Positions 27,812-36,460 of a stretch of DNA of 64,000 nt are shown here, one piece after another. A model generated the notes under the pieces. It did not search any database and was not told the origin of the DNA. It saw only the letters and a program-made list of their open reading frames with translations. How positions within the stretch are numbered: position 1 is the first letter of the stretch; the number at the start of each line of letters is the position of its first letter. This stretch comes from Candidatus Paceibacterota bacterium (GTDB taxonomy: Bacteria; Actinomycetota; Actinomycetes; Nanopelagicales; Nanopelagicaceae). Location of the stretch: NCBI GenBank assembly GCA_035530615.1, contig DATKUL010000002.1:372001-436000 (forward strand), read 5' to 3'. The position numbers and the translations under genes were made by a program.

Positions 27812-28800
27812 GATGAACGCTCCCAAAAACTAGGTCCGACTGCTTCTGTAAATGGTTTTTGGGCGACTAGGTAACCCTCGGCATCCACTGTAATGGCGAG
27901 TTGTGGCAGCGGGCGGGCCGCTGGCCCGAAGATTACCTTGGCGGCGCGCGGCACGTCGAAGGTCGATTGATGACAAGGGCAGAGCAGATGTTTCGTCTGT
28001 TGTTCGTAGAGTGCAACCGCGCAACCCATATGCGTGCAGATTTTGGAAAAAGCAATAATCCCTTGATAAGTCCAAGCGAGCCGCTCAGGGGAGAGTTGGA
28101 ACTCCTCGGGACGAACGCGGATGAGAAGAACCGCGTCTTTTGCGATGTTATTGAGGGTTCGCTCCTCGCCTGGGAGCAACGCTGGCAATACTTGGGCAAC
28201 CGCACCAACTTCTAAGTCAGAAGGCCTAATAGGTCGATCACCGGGATCGGTGACCAGCCGGGTGCCTTTCATCCAACTGGTTTCTTCAAGTGACTTCTTA
28301 GGCAGGGGACCAAGATCGCGCAGAGCAACGAGTGGCACAAGTCCCAGAAGGCCAAGTGAAAGTCCAAGTGAACGTTTGATCAGGGATCGTCGACCTAAGT
28401 TCGATGCCGCGGCCTGCTCCTTAACGGTCTTTACGAAATCAATTCGATCAACATCTTCGGAGCGGAACTCATGACGATCTTGGACTACTTCGTTATCTGG
28501 CATCAAGGTTTTCGCCCAATGCACCGCCCCCAAACCAATAAAGAGGGTGGAGAAGGTAAGGCCAATGCCGAGGAGAAGTTGTTGTGCATTCGTTGTTCCA
28601 AGAACGGGAAGAAAAACGAATGTGTCCCCTGGCACTTTGATGTACGCATAAATAAAGAGAATTGTTCCGAGAGCAGAGAGCCCAAAGAGAATGGCTATCT
28701 GACGCTCTGCTTTATCGGCAGCGGTCGGATCTGTGTCCGCCTTCCGATGCACATGCTCCGGTAAACCCGGATCTTGGAGACGCTCGATTTGATCTGACAT
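27808..28800 (-). CDS. qcrA: Cytochrome bc1 complex Rieske iron-sulfur subunit
   Basis: QcrA carries the Rieske [2Fe-2S] cluster. The 330-residue protein has three TMs in its N-terminal half, typical of actinobacterial QcrA (about residues 38-58, 73-95 and 145-165). The C-terminal Rieske domain has the cluster motifs CTHMGC (Cys255, His257) and CPCHQS (Cys274, His277), with Cys260 and Cys276 for the structural disulfide. It starts three bases after qcrC and overlaps qcrB. Confidence 0.95.
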   Translation of the reverse strand: MSDQIERLQDPGLPEHVHRKADTDPTAADKAERQIAILFGLSALGTILFIYAYIKVPGDTFVFLPVLGTTNAQQLLLGIGLTFSTLFIGLGAVHWAKTLMPDNEVVQDRHEFRSEDVDRIDFVKTVKEQAAASNLGRRSLIKRSLGLSLGLLGLVPLVALRDLGPLPKKSLEETSWMKGTRLVTDPGDRPIRPSDLEVGAVAQVLPALLPGEERTLNNIAKDAVLLIRVRPEEFQLSPERLAWTYQGIIAFSKICTHMGCAVALYEQQTKHLLCPCHQSTFDVPRAAKVIFGPAARPLPQLAITVDAEGYLVAQKPFTEAVGPSFWERSS

Positions 28801-28803
28801 TTG

Positions 28804-29595
28804 CTATCTCGCTTTCGTCGCCAACCAGACTGCAATACCAATCAGCAGTCCGAGTCCAAGTGTCCAAATGAGTAAACCTTCTGTAACCGGGCCTACGCGG
28901 CCAAGTGAGGCGCCGCCTAAGTTCGGTTCGTTCTGTGCTGCTTTGATCCATTTTATAATGGAGAGTTTTTCTTCGGGCGTAACGATTTTGTCTCCAAAGA
29001 CTGGCATGGATTGTGGACCAGTAATCATGGCTTCGTAGATCTCCACGGGAGTGGATGCCATCAGGGTTGGAGCAAATTTACCTTGCGTAAGTGCTCCGCC
29101 TTGACCTGCAAAGTTGTGGCACATGGCGCAGTTATTTCGAAAGAGCTCGCCGCCTTGCGCGGTGTTTCCATCCCGTTCGTAGAACATAACTTGTTGATCA
29201 GGAATTGCCGGGCCGGGCGAAAGAGATGATACATAAGCGACCAGGGCAGCAACTTCATCTGGAGTGTAAGCAGGTTTCTTTCTAATAGCCTGAGTGCTCA
29301 TATCCGCCATGGGCATTCGACCGGTAGCGACTTGGAAATCCACGGAAGCCGCACCCACTCCGATCAGTGATGTGGCAACCGATGTGCCCTCTGCATTGAG
29401 GCCGTGGCAAGACGAACACCCTCTAAGAAAGAGCTGACGCCCTTCGTCAATGGCTGTCGTTCGGGCGAGGGCATTAGCTGTTCGCTGGGTTGAGGCACTC
29501 GCAACCGAGAAGGTTGTGCCAATCATAAATAGCGCGAAGACCAACAAAATTGGCCCCGCAAAACGGTGTCGTCGGTAACGCGAAAGGCGTCTCAC
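28804..29595 (-). CDS. qcrC: Di-haem cytochrome c subunit of the bc1 complex
   Basis: QcrC replaces both cytochrome c1 and soluble cytochrome c in actinobacteria and hands electrons straight to CuA. The 263-residue protein has an N-terminal signal anchor, two class-I haem motifs CSSCH (Cys60, Cys63, His64) and CAMCH (Cys156, Cys159, His160), with methionine-rich segments for axial ligands, and a C-terminal TM. The start is GTG with a GAGGGAG ribosome site. This fits an obligate bcc-aa3 supercomplex. Confidence 0.95.
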   Translation of the reverse strand: MRRLSRYRRHRFAGPILLVFALFMIGTTFSVASASTQRTANALARTTAIDEGRQLFLRGCSSCHGLNAEGTSVATSLIGVGAASVDFQVATGRMPMADMSTQAIRKKPAYTPDEVAALVAYVSSLSPGPAIPDQQVMFYERDGNTAQGGELFRNNCAMCHNFAGQGGALTQGKFAPTLMASTPVEIYEAMITGPQSMPVFGDKIVTPEEKLSIIKWIKAAQNEPNLGGASLGRVGPVTEGLLIWTLGLGLLIGIAVWLATKAR

Positions 29596-29667
29596 GATTT
29601 ACTCCCTCTCAATTGTTTAACCCTCAACTGCCAAGTAGCAAGTGGATATTCCTACGGTTCTTTTTGT

Positions 29668-30294
29668 CTATCTAATCAGGTAAATCGCAGAAAAGAGAGC
29701 AATCCAGACGACGTCCACAAAGTGCCAATAATAAGACACCACAATGGCGGTTGTTGCTTGCGAATGGGTGAATTTACGGGCTTTGTTGGCACGGATCAAA
29801 ACGATCAAAAAGGCAATGAGACCGCCCGTCACGTGCAAGCCGTGGAATCCGGTGGTGATGTAGAAGACCGAACCGTAGGCATGCGATGAAAGTGTCACAC
29901 CTTCTTGAACTAAGGATGCATACTCATAAACTTGTCCGCCGACGAAGAAGGCACCCATCAGGAATGTGAGAGCAAACCACTCGCGCATGCCCCAGCGTGA
30001 AACTTTGAAGAGAGGACCTTTGCGTTTTGACTGTAAGCGCTCTGCCGCGAATACCCCGAATTGGCAGGTTACCGACGAAAGGACAAGAACGGTCGTATTT
30101 ATCGCCGCAAAAGGAACATTCAATATTCTTGTTGACTCTAGCCAAACGGCAGGACCTTGCACCGCTCTCGTCGTGAAGTACATTGCGAAGAGAGCCGCGA
30201 AAAACATGAGCTCGCTCGACAACCAGACAATTGTTCCTACGGCCACCAGGTTGGGGCGATTGATTTTTGGCGTGACTAAAGTGGCGCTTGACAT
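29668..30294 (-). CDS. ctaE: Cytochrome c oxidase subunit III
   Basis: A 208-residue COX3 subunit with five TMs, of the shorter actinobacterial type. Recognisable segments are the first helix [17 protein letters not shown], the EWF-containing loop and the [10 protein letters not shown] helix with its conserved His residues. The frame is open upstream to 30492, but that extension has no COX3 character and crosses into the divergent gene. The ATG at 30294 gives the family start. It is the first gene of the ctaE-qcrC-qcrA-qcrB cluster. Confidence 0.93.
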   Translation of the reverse strand: MSSATLVTPKINRPNLVAVGTIVWLSSELMFFAALFAMYFTTRAVQGPAVWLESTRILNVPFAAINTTVLVLSSVTCQFGVFAAERLQSKRKGPLFKVSRWGMREWFALTFLMGAFFVGGQVYEYASLVQEGVTLSSHAYGSVFYITTGFHGLHVTGGLIAFLIVLIRANKARKFTHSQATTAIVVSYYWHFVDVVWIALFSAIYLIR

Positions 30295-30456
30295 GGGGGT
30301 ATTATTCCTGAATTCTCCGGATTTGCTTAATCCGCCAGGGGTTTGTCCGCGATTTGTTGGATCGACAGACGTGAGGCAAATCATTCGGCACCGTCCGACC
30401 CGATCCCATCGGGCTCGACATGCAAAGGGCTGATAGGAAGAAGGTGCCCAACGCAT

Positions 30457-30462
30457 TAGACT
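30457..30462 (+). promoter_or_regulatory. -10 hexamer of the receiver-like gene (TAGACT), leaderless type
   Basis: TAGACT ends seven bases before the ATG at 30470. Confidence 0.55.
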
Positions 30463-30469
30463 TCTTGCC

Positions 30470-30892
30470 ATGGGAGCGACTACTTCACGCAAGAAGATTC
30501 TAGTTTATTCGGACGATTCAACGGTGCGGGCTGCGATCCTAAGCGCCCTGGGCAAACGCGTGAGCGCCGACCTGGGCGAGCACGATATTTCGGAGTTCGC
30601 CACAGCGGATGCCCTGCGGGCAGTGATTGATGCCTCCAAACCAGGTAAGGCGGCTGATTTAATCATTTTAGACGCGGAAGCGGTTCCAGAGGGCGGGATG
30701 GGCGTTTCGCGCCAACTCAAAGATGAGGTTTTTCAATGCCCACCGGTCCTGCTGATTACGGCTCGACCCGATGATGCTTGGTTGGCCGCCTGGTCTCGGT
30801 CCGATGCCACCGTGCTGGCACCAATCGACCCTTTTACCTTTGCGCATGTCGCCGCCGGATTGCTCAGGCGCACGGCACAACTCACCAGCTAG
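30470..30892 (+). CDS. Receiver-domain-like protein (stand-alone, atypical)
   Basis: A 140-residue protein with the alternating pattern of a response-regulator receiver: an acidic pair Asp15/Asp16 after the first strand (ILVYSDD), a candidate phospho-acceptor Asp68 (LIILDAE), and the LLITARPDD strand with a Thr. The conserved Lys of the last strand is missing (VLAPIDP instead of a K-P pair) and there is no output domain, so phosphorylation switching is uncertain. Its stop codon abuts the trpD start. Function unknown. Confidence 0.7.
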   Translation: MGATTSRKKILVYSDDSTVRAAILSALGKRVSADLGEHDISEFATADALRAVIDASKPGKAADLIILDAEAVPEGGMGVSRQLKDEVFQCPPVLLITARPDDAWLAAWSRSDATVLAPIDPFTFAHVAAGLLRRTAQLTS

Positions 30893-31945
30893 ATGACCCT
30901 GCAGCCAGGGTCGTGGGCATACGTCCTGCACAATCTTGAACTGGGTTTAGATCTCACTGTGCCGGATGCTCAGTGGTCGATGAGAGAAATTCTTGAAGGC
31001 CGAGCTAATGACGCCGAGATAAGTGCTTTCCTCCTCCTTCTCCGAGCCAAAGGGGAAACGGCTGGCGAAGTGAATGCACTGGTCGACGAGATGTATCTGC
31101 ATTGCGCTCCGATCTCCATTTCGGAAAGGGCTGTCGACATCGTGGGCACGGGTGGGGATGTCGCTCACACAATTAATATTTCAACTACCTCCGCCATCAT
31201 CGCAGCGGCCGCTGGCGCACGCGTCATAAAACATGGAAATCGAGCAGCAACCTCTCGATCCGGTGCCGCCGATCTTCTCGAAGCGCTAGGCGTGGCTATC
31301 TCACTGGATGGACCGGCGATTGAAACTTGCGTCCGTGAACTTGGAATTGGTTTCTGTTTTGCTCCTAAATTTCATCCGGCAATGCGATTCGCGGGGTCGG
31401 CTCGAAAGGCCTTAGGGGTTCCGAGCGTATTTAATATTCTTGGTCCGCTCGCCAATCCAGCCCGACCTAAGGCGGCAGCCATAGGCGTTGCTGATCAACG
31501 GTTACACCATGTGATGGCCGAGGTTCTTACACGCAGAGGCGTGGATGGCTTTGTATTCCGTGGCGATGACGGCCTGGATGAGATCACTTTGACAACCACT
31601 TCTACCGTTCTCGTTATCGGCGAGGGCAAAGTTAAAGAGATCAAGATTGATCCGCGAGATTTCGGAATTCCATATTCTCCAATGTCGGAGTTGATTGGGG
31701 GAGACGCAACCGAGAACGGCCGGATTACTTCAGCCATTTTTGCTGGAGAGCACGGAACTCCTCGGGATGCAGTAGTCATCAATTCGGCGGCGGCAATTGC
31801 CGCTTTTCGCGGAGAACTAGACCGTTCTCCTGTCGAAAGATTAAACGAAGGCGTGGGTGCGGCAATCGAGGCAATTGATAGCGGGGCTGCGTCTCAATTA
31901 TTGACGCGCTGGATCGAACTCTCCCAAAAATTAGCAACGACTTGA
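30893..31945 (+). CDS. trpD: Anthranilate phosphoribosyltransferase
   Basis: TrpD joins anthranilate and PRPP in tryptophan synthesis. The 350-residue protein has the PRPP loop GTGGD (residues 85-89), the NISTTSA segment, KHGNRAATSRSGAADLLEALG, and FAPKFHPAMRF typical of the family. The ATG directly follows the stop codon of the receiver-like gene with no gap, so translation probably re-initiates. No other trp gene is adjacent. The 3' end overlaps the convergent nuclease gene by 52 bases. Confidence 0.95.
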   Translation: MTLQPGSWAYVLHNLELGLDLTVPDAQWSMREILEGRANDAEISAFLLLLRAKGETAGEVNALVDEMYLHCAPISISERAVDIVGTGGDVAHTINISTTSAIIAAAAGARVIKHGNRAATSRSGAADLLEALGVAISLDGPAIETCVRELGIGFCFAPKFHPAMRFAGSARKALGVPSVFNILGPLANPARPKAAAIGVADQRLHHVMAEVLTRRGVDGFVFRGDDGLDEITLTTTSTVLVIGEGKVKEIKIDPRDFGIPYSPMSELIGGDATENGRITSAIFAGEHGTPRDAVVINSAAAIAAFRGELDRSPVERLNEGVGAAIEAIDSGAASQLLTRWIELSQKLATT

Positions 31946-33576
31946 TCTCTGGAGCGGACTTTCTCTAAAGCGAATTTTGCGCCGAGTGCCCCGTTGATGG
32001 GCGAAGCCCATTCGCCCGTAAGCGAGACCAGGCGAATTCCATCACTATCTAAGTAGTTCAATAATTTCTCGACTTCCTCGTGGGTTGACGCGGGAAGAAT
32101 CGAATCATTCGAAACAACCACTTCGGATGTCGCTACTAGCGATTCGATCGTATGACAAATCTCCACTCCAGGCTTTGAAACTGCACTTCCAGCAAGGCGA
32201 CCGTAACGAATGCACACGAATTCCCAGAGTGAAGATGCGGGACTCTCTATTCGCTGCGCTGCGATCAATTCGGGTATCCGAGTGAGAGTTCTTATCCGAA
32301 CGCCGCGAGATGAACCACGCAAGAAAGCTTCCAATTGATCCCGTATGGCAACTGCTAATTCAAATTCTTCTTCGATCGCATGCGCTGCCATCTTCTCATT
32401 TAGAAAATCTACGATTAGACGGACATCCGCATGGTCGTAGATTTCAGGAGAAGAAAGTGCACGACTCACAGCCTGACTTGCAAGTTGCGCTTCTCCGGCA
32501 CCGGAGAACGGACCCATCCACTTTATCGAATCGTTAAGCGAAGCGCTCCCACGCACCGCAGCAAATCGTGGGAAGGGTCGTTTGCTCACCTTGAGCCAGG
32601 TCGCTTTCTCTTGTCCTTTTGAGCGGCTGTTGTACGGCGGACGGTTCTCGGCGATCATTCGCAACTCTCGCACCTGTGCCTCGAGGATGGTCGCACAGAC
32701 AACCGTGTCAATCCGCGTCGCCATTGCGAGCATTTCGAGAATCCGTTTACGTGTCTCGTTGGCAGTGAAGTATGTACGAAGACGTGACCTGAGATTTCGC
32801 GACGTTCCCACGTAAAGTGGTTCGTCCTTTGGTCCTTTGAAAATGTAAACTCCAGGGGCTGCGGGAATCGAAGCGATCAGATGTTTTTTGTCCCGCTGTG
32901 CCTTTGTTATACGAGTGCTGAAACCAGTGAGTTCATCCAGAGTCGTGACTCCGAAGGATCCAAGCCTTTCAAGCAACCCGTGGAGTACGTCCACTGTTGC
33001 GCGAGCGTCATCGAGTGCACGGTGATTCGGTGAAGTTTGCGTATTGAAGAAGAGCGCCAATGTCCCGAGTTTGCAGTTGGGGACTTCATCGCGATGAAGC
33101 ACTTGCCTCGCCAGCCGCGCCGTATCAACTACGCGATAGTGCGGCCATATGTAATTTTGATTGGTGGCGGATGCTTTAAGAAATCCAACGTCAAATGGCG
33201 CGTTGTGAGCGACCAGAATCGTTTCGGTCGCAGAGCCCATGAATTCAAGAAAAGTGGGGAAAGCCTCTTCTATGGATGGGGCTTCTAGAACCATGGCATC
33301 TGTTATTCCCGTAAGTACGGTAATGAAGGCTGGGATGGATCCGCCGGGGTTTATGAGTGTTTGAAATTCTCCAATGATCTCCCCGCCGCGAACTTTGACT
33401 GCCCCGATTTCCGTGATTCCCGCTCCAACACTGGGAGAGGCCCCCGTCGTCTCAAGATCTACTACGACGAAAGTTGTCTGAGAAAGGGGCTGTCCAATCT
33501 CGTCAAAAGTTGCCTGCCACGGCTCGTTGCTCGGCGAAACTTTCATGGTCGCAACTTTAAGTGATTGATGTGACAT
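31894..33576 (-). CDS. DEDD exonuclease / GIY-YIG nuclease fusion
   Basis: A 560-residue fusion. Residues about 33-195 form a DnaQ-like DEDDh 3'-5' exonuclease: Asp40-x-Glu42 in VVVDLETTG, HNAPFDVGFL, and the HRALDDA motif near residue 190. Residues about 240-320 form a UvrC/Cho-like GIY-YIG domain (PGVYIFKGPKDEPLYVGTS). The C-terminal part has a UvrB-binding-like segment (EEFELAVAIRDQLEAF). The same fusion is known in mycobacteria (Rv2191) and is thought to act in DNA repair. Its promoter overlaps that of the divergent esterase gene. Confidence 0.9.
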   Translation of the reverse strand: MSHQSLKVATMKVSPSNEPWQATFDEIGQPLSQTTFVVVDLETTGASPSVGAGITEIGAVKVRGGEIIGEFQTLINPGGSIPAFITVLTGITDAMVLEAPSIEEAFPTFLEFMGSATETILVAHNAPFDVGFLKASATNQNYIWPHYRVVDTARLARQVLHRDEVPNCKLGTLALFFNTQTSPNHRALDDARATVDVLHGLLERLGSFGVTTLDELTGFSTRITKAQRDKKHLIASIPAAPGVYIFKGPKDEPLYVGTSRNLRSRLRTYFTANETRKRILEMLAMATRIDTVVCATILEAQVRELRMIAENRPPYNSRSKGQEKATWLKVSKRPFPRFAAVRGSASLNDSIKWMGPFSGAGEAQLASQAVSRALSSPEIYDHADVRLIVDFLNEKMAAHAIEEEFELAVAIRDQLEAFLRGSSRGVRIRTLTRIPELIAAQRIESPASSLWEFVCIRYGRLAGSAVSKPGVEICHTIESLVATSEVVVSNDSILPASTHEEVEKLLNYLDSDGIRLVSLTGEWASPINGALGAKFALEKVRSRDQVVANFWESSIQRVNN

Positions 33577-33583
33577 GTAACGA

Positions 33584-33589
33584 GGTCTA
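33584..33589 (-). promoter_or_regulatory. -10 hexamer of the DEDD nuclease gene (TAGACC)
   Basis: Minus-strand TAGACC lies seven bases before the ATG at 33576. The last base departs from TANNNT. Its TA pair (33588-33589) is shared with the divergent -10 of the esterase gene. Confidence 0.4.
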
Positions 33590-33593
33590 CGCT
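33588..33593 (+). promoter_or_regulatory. -10 hexamer of the esterase gene (TACGCT), leaderless type
   Basis: TACGCT ends seven bases before the ATG at 33601 and overlaps the opposite -10 by two bases. Confidence 0.5.
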
Positions 33594-33600
33594 CGCATCC

Positions 33601-34377
33601 ATGGCTATAACAGATGCACCCGCAGGACTCCTGGAAGATTTCGCCGTGCGAGGCAGTGGACCTGAAGGCAAGATCGGAATTCTACTTGTCCACGGCTTTA
33701 CAGGTTCGCCAGCCTCAATGCGGTCTTGGGCTGAATTTTTTGCAGCACGTGGTTATACCGTCCGCGTGCCGCGATTGCCGGGCCATGGAACCGAATGGCA
33801 AGACTTGAACAAGATCCATTGGCAAGAGTGGCCCGCAAAAGTCGTCGAAGAATTGGACGAGTTGGGCAAAACCTGCGAGAAAGTTTTCATTTTCGGGCTT
33901 TCCATGGGCGGGGGCACTTCCTTATATGTTGCCGCGCACCACAATGATCGCCTTACTGGCATAGTCCTTGTGAATCCGATGATTCATATCCCGGGCGCTT
34001 CAGTTAAATTTGCCCCGATTCTTTCGCTCTTCCGCTCGCACTTGCCCTCTGTTGGCAATGACATTAAGCGTCCTGGGGTCTCGGAATGGGCATACGACGC
34101 TCTCCCGACCAAGGGAATAGTGCAACTCAATAAACTTCTAAAGAGTTCTCGCTCCACCTTGGGCCAGATCAAAATTCCTCTGCTTCTTTTTCATAGCGCT
34201 GAAGACCACTTGCTACCAGTATCAAATACCGAGATCGTTATGGCGGAGATCGGCGCGCCACGCAAGCAGCGAGTCGAATTGCTCAATAGTTATCACGTGG
34301 CGACTGTTGACTACGACTGCGACCTCATTTTTGAAAATTCGCTGATCTTCGTTCAGGAGCTATCCGCGAAATCGTAA
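33601..34377 (+). CDS. Alpha/beta hydrolase, carboxylesterase/monoacylglycerol-lipase type
   Basis: A 258-residue cytosolic alpha/beta hydrolase resembling Est30-like carboxylesterases and monoacylglycerol lipases. The oxyanion-hole HGFTGSPASM is at residues 31-40, the nucleophile Ser101 lies in GLSMGGG, the acid Asp is in SAEDHLLPV near residue 203, and the catalytic His is in the SYHVATVD segment. Substrate unknown; a role in acyl-lipid turnover is inference. Confidence 0.88.
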   Translation: MAITDAPAGLLEDFAVRGSGPEGKIGILLVHGFTGSPASMRSWAEFFAARGYTVRVPRLPGHGTEWQDLNKIHWQEWPAKVVEELDELGKTCEKVFIFGLSMGGGTSLYVAAHHNDRLTGIVLVNPMIHIPGASVKFAPILSLFRSHLPSVGNDIKRPGVSEWAYDALPTKGIVQLNKLLKSSRSTLGQIKIPLLLFHSAEDHLLPVSNTEIVMAEIGAPRKQRVELLNSYHVATVDYDCDLIFENSLIFVQELSAKS

Positions 34378-34419
34378 TATCTTTGAAGAGCACACTATGA
34401 GGACCTGAATGGAGCTCTA

Positions 34420-34655
34420 TTAGGCGGCGCCGGCTTCATTAGCCGCGGGCACTTCAATTAACGCACCGGTCGTTACGTCATAGACGTACCCATAGATTGG
34501 AATATTCCTCGGAACAAGGGCGTGCCTGCGGATCCGAGTGACGTCGTCTAGTACTGCTCTGTTTCTATCTGGAATCGTGAGCCAAATTTTCCCTTCTCGC
34601 CAAAGTTTTCTACGTATTCCGCGTTAGCTTTTAAGACTTCTTCAAGAACTGACAT
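34420..34655 (-). pseudogene. Beta-carbonic anhydrase remnant (internal deletion and frameshift)
   Basis: The minus strand begins with a good ribosome site (AGGAGA) and ATG, followed by MSVLEEVLKANAEYVENFG, which matches the N-terminus of short actinobacterial beta-carbonic anhydrases. After about 25 codons the reading moves to another frame and continues as VLDDVTRIRRHALVPRNIP, then YGYVYDVTTGALIEV, the C-terminus of the same family, ending at TAA. Roughly 100 central codons, including all zinc ligands, are missing, and the N-terminal frame meets a stop soon after the joint. The remaining 236 bases are not a multiple of three. It cannot encode a working enzyme. Confidence 0.8.
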
Positions 34656-34718
34656 TTGGTCTCCTTGGAATAGAGATTGATTTGATTGCCAGGATTTCTA
34701 GCACCCACAAATGTAATT

Positions 34719-34758
34719 ACTTACGAAAGATAATAGAAATCAATATAGATTCGTAAGT
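34719..34758. repeat. 9-bp perfect inverted repeat (ACTTACGAA / TTCGTAAGT)
   Basis: The arms at 34719-34727 and 34750-34758 are perfect complements, separated by 22 AT-rich bases. It lies between the carbonic-anhydrase remnant and the sulfotransferase gene, upstream of the former. It lacks a T tract, so an operator or a relic of a repressor site is more likely than a terminator. Confidence 0.55.
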
Positions 34759-34817
34759 GCGAATGGGACGCTTATGAAGAGTCTTTGCATTTTGTGGCCA
34801 CATTGCGAACTAAGTTT

Positions 34818-35696
34818 CTAATCATCCGCCTTGACGAAATTGTAATCAGCGAGTGACTTAGGGGTACCTGAGGAGTGAGAATTTTGGAGGAAGGTCTCCC
34901 GTGAAAGGTGCTTACTATCCTGTCTCTTGGTGGTTATGAGAGAAATGAGATCATTCTGCGAAATCTGTACTCCGGCAAAATCCATGATCTCACGCAACTT
35001 GGATTGGGAGAAAACTTCAGAGTAGTCGAGGTCTAGCCAGTCGACATTGTTTGAGCAACAACATTGCCGAACGGAGTTGTAGAAGTCGATGCTATCTCCA
35101 ATAGAGTGGGCAAGGCTCTTTTCGTCAATCTCAATCACATCATCATCAGTGTTGAAACCGTGCCATTTGCCAGTGGCTTGAGCTTTCTTGGTGGAAATGA
35201 ACCTATCTAAATGATTGCGACGTAGGAAAAAGACCTTGGGGTGAAATTCTTCAATTAAAGCCTCGAGTTTTTCTGGGTGGAAGTGGAAACTCATGATCTT
35301 AAAGACATGGATTCCCGGCGACTTTTGAATCGAGCGAAGTACCTTTTCGGGTTTCAAACCTGACGTTTCAAATATATAAGGAATCGTCCCTGTCTTCTTC
35401 TTCAGCAAAAACTGCTTCAGGTATCTACTCGAAAAGAATGGATAATTCAATGTTATGCGCTCGATGGATTTTGGCCATTGATTGAATCCAAAGATCTCTC
35501 CGTAGTAGTGGAAAGGCGCACCTATCGAATCAAAAAGACTTCCAAGAGCGGTGGAACCCGAACGTGGGAAAGTCACAATGAATATGACGGTGGATTTGTT
35601 GGTAACTCCTCGCCTCAACAATTTGCGAAGCAAGTATCGCCTAAACATTCTGAGATTAAGGAGACGTTTTTTGAGAAGCTTCCGATTGATCGTCAC
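34818..35696 (-). CDS. Sulfotransferase-family protein
   Basis: A 292-residue sulfotransferase-fold protein. The PAPS 5'-phosphosulfate loop reads FPRSGST (residues 43-49), and a second region VFFLRRNHLDRFIS near residue 165 fits the 3'-phosphate-binding segment. The N-terminus is very basic (repeated Lys/Arg) without a TM. The start is a GTG. It is more AT-rich than neighbouring core genes and has no obvious partner, so it may have been acquired horizontally to modify a surface glycan or lipid; the acceptor is unknown. Confidence 0.8.
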   Translation of the reverse strand: MTINRKLLKKRLLNLRMFRRYLLRKLLRRGVTNKSTVIFIVTFPRSGSTALGSLFDSIGAPFHYYGEIFGFNQWPKSIERITLNYPFFSSRYLKQFLLKKKTGTIPYIFETSGLKPEKVLRSIQKSPGIHVFKIMSFHFHPEKLEALIEEFHPKVFFLRRNHLDRFISTKKAQATGKWHGFNTDDDVIEIDEKSLAHSIGDSIDFYNSVRQCCCSNNVDWLDLDYSEVFSQSKLREIMDFAGVQISQNDLISLITTKRQDSKHLSRETFLQNSHSSGTPKSLADYNFVKADD

Positions 35697-35824
35697 GGAT
35701 GCACCGTAAACGAAATCTGTAGCGAATTACAATACCAAAACTCATTTCGGAGAGATTCTTGACATTCTCTTCATCCAAATGCCTTCATTTTGACTTGTCC
35801 CGGATATTCACGGTGGAAATAAAG

Positions 35825-36316
35825 TTACGTTACATTCGGATAGACACTCTCGAATGCCCAGAGATCAATATCATCCAGGTTTATAGGTTTGTAGCCTTTG
35901 AACTCAAGGGCGCCAATCAATTGCGCCCGATGTTCGGTCGCGTGATGAATTGTCTGTGAAATGATCGTTGAGCGCAGATTTTTTCTAGACTTGTCTTTGT
36001 GACTTATCGTCAACATCTCATCGCCTGAATTGCCCGACTTGATTATTTCAGAATCCGACGCGGCAAGTATTTTCGCGAGATTGGCCACATCCGACATATT
36101 TGATGGTCGTCGGATTTCCTGTAGCGATCCGCCCTCCAGGCAATAGAGATACCAATCAGCACCTGATGTGATGTGTCTAAGGATTTGCTTTGCAGTCCAT
36201 TCTGGGTTCACGATGAATGATTCAAGGGATTCGTCTGGAAGACTTTGAACCGATTGATAGACTTTCTGATTGGCCCATGCCATGTGCTGAAGCAATCGAA
36301 CGGTAGAGATAGTCAT
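35825..36316 (-). CDS. DinB-family protein
   Basis: A 163-residue four-helix-bundle protein of the DinB/YfiT metalloenzyme type, members of which include thiol-dependent S-transferases. The three metal histidines can be placed in LLQHMAWAN or the following helix, LRHITSGADWYLY near residue 55, and the QTIHHATEHRAQLIG motif near residue 128. The frame is open to 36406, but TACAAT six bases before the ATG at 36316 marks a leaderless start, giving the normal family length. The substrate is unknown. Confidence 0.82.
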   Translation of the reverse strand: MTISTVRLLQHMAWANQKVYQSVQSLPDESLESFIVNPEWTAKQILRHITSGADWYLYCLEGGSLQEIRRPSNMSDVANLAKILAASDSEIIKSGNSGDEMLTISHKDKSRKNLRSTIISQTIHHATEHRAQLIGALEFKGYKPINLDDIDLWAFESVYPNVT

Positions 36317-36322
36317 CCGTGG

Positions 36323-36328
36323 ATTGTA
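36323..36328 (-). promoter_or_regulatory. -10 hexamer of the DinB gene (TACAAT), leaderless type
   Basis: Minus-strand TACAAT lies six bases before the ATG at 36316; it supports the shorter of two possible starts. Confidence 0.55.
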
Positions 36329-36460
36329 AGTTGCAGGGGGCCAAAGTTCCAGGCCTAATTCGGTCACTCCAGCGATATGTTCGCCTGTGCCACGAAACAG
36401 ATTCATACTCTGCAGGCGCCGTTGGTTTCAGGGGTTGAAACGCGAAAGACGCAAGGTCAC

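Noticed and set aside
30295-30492. N-terminal extension of ctaE
   Set aside because: It contains no COX3-like sequence and overlaps the divergent receiver-like gene.
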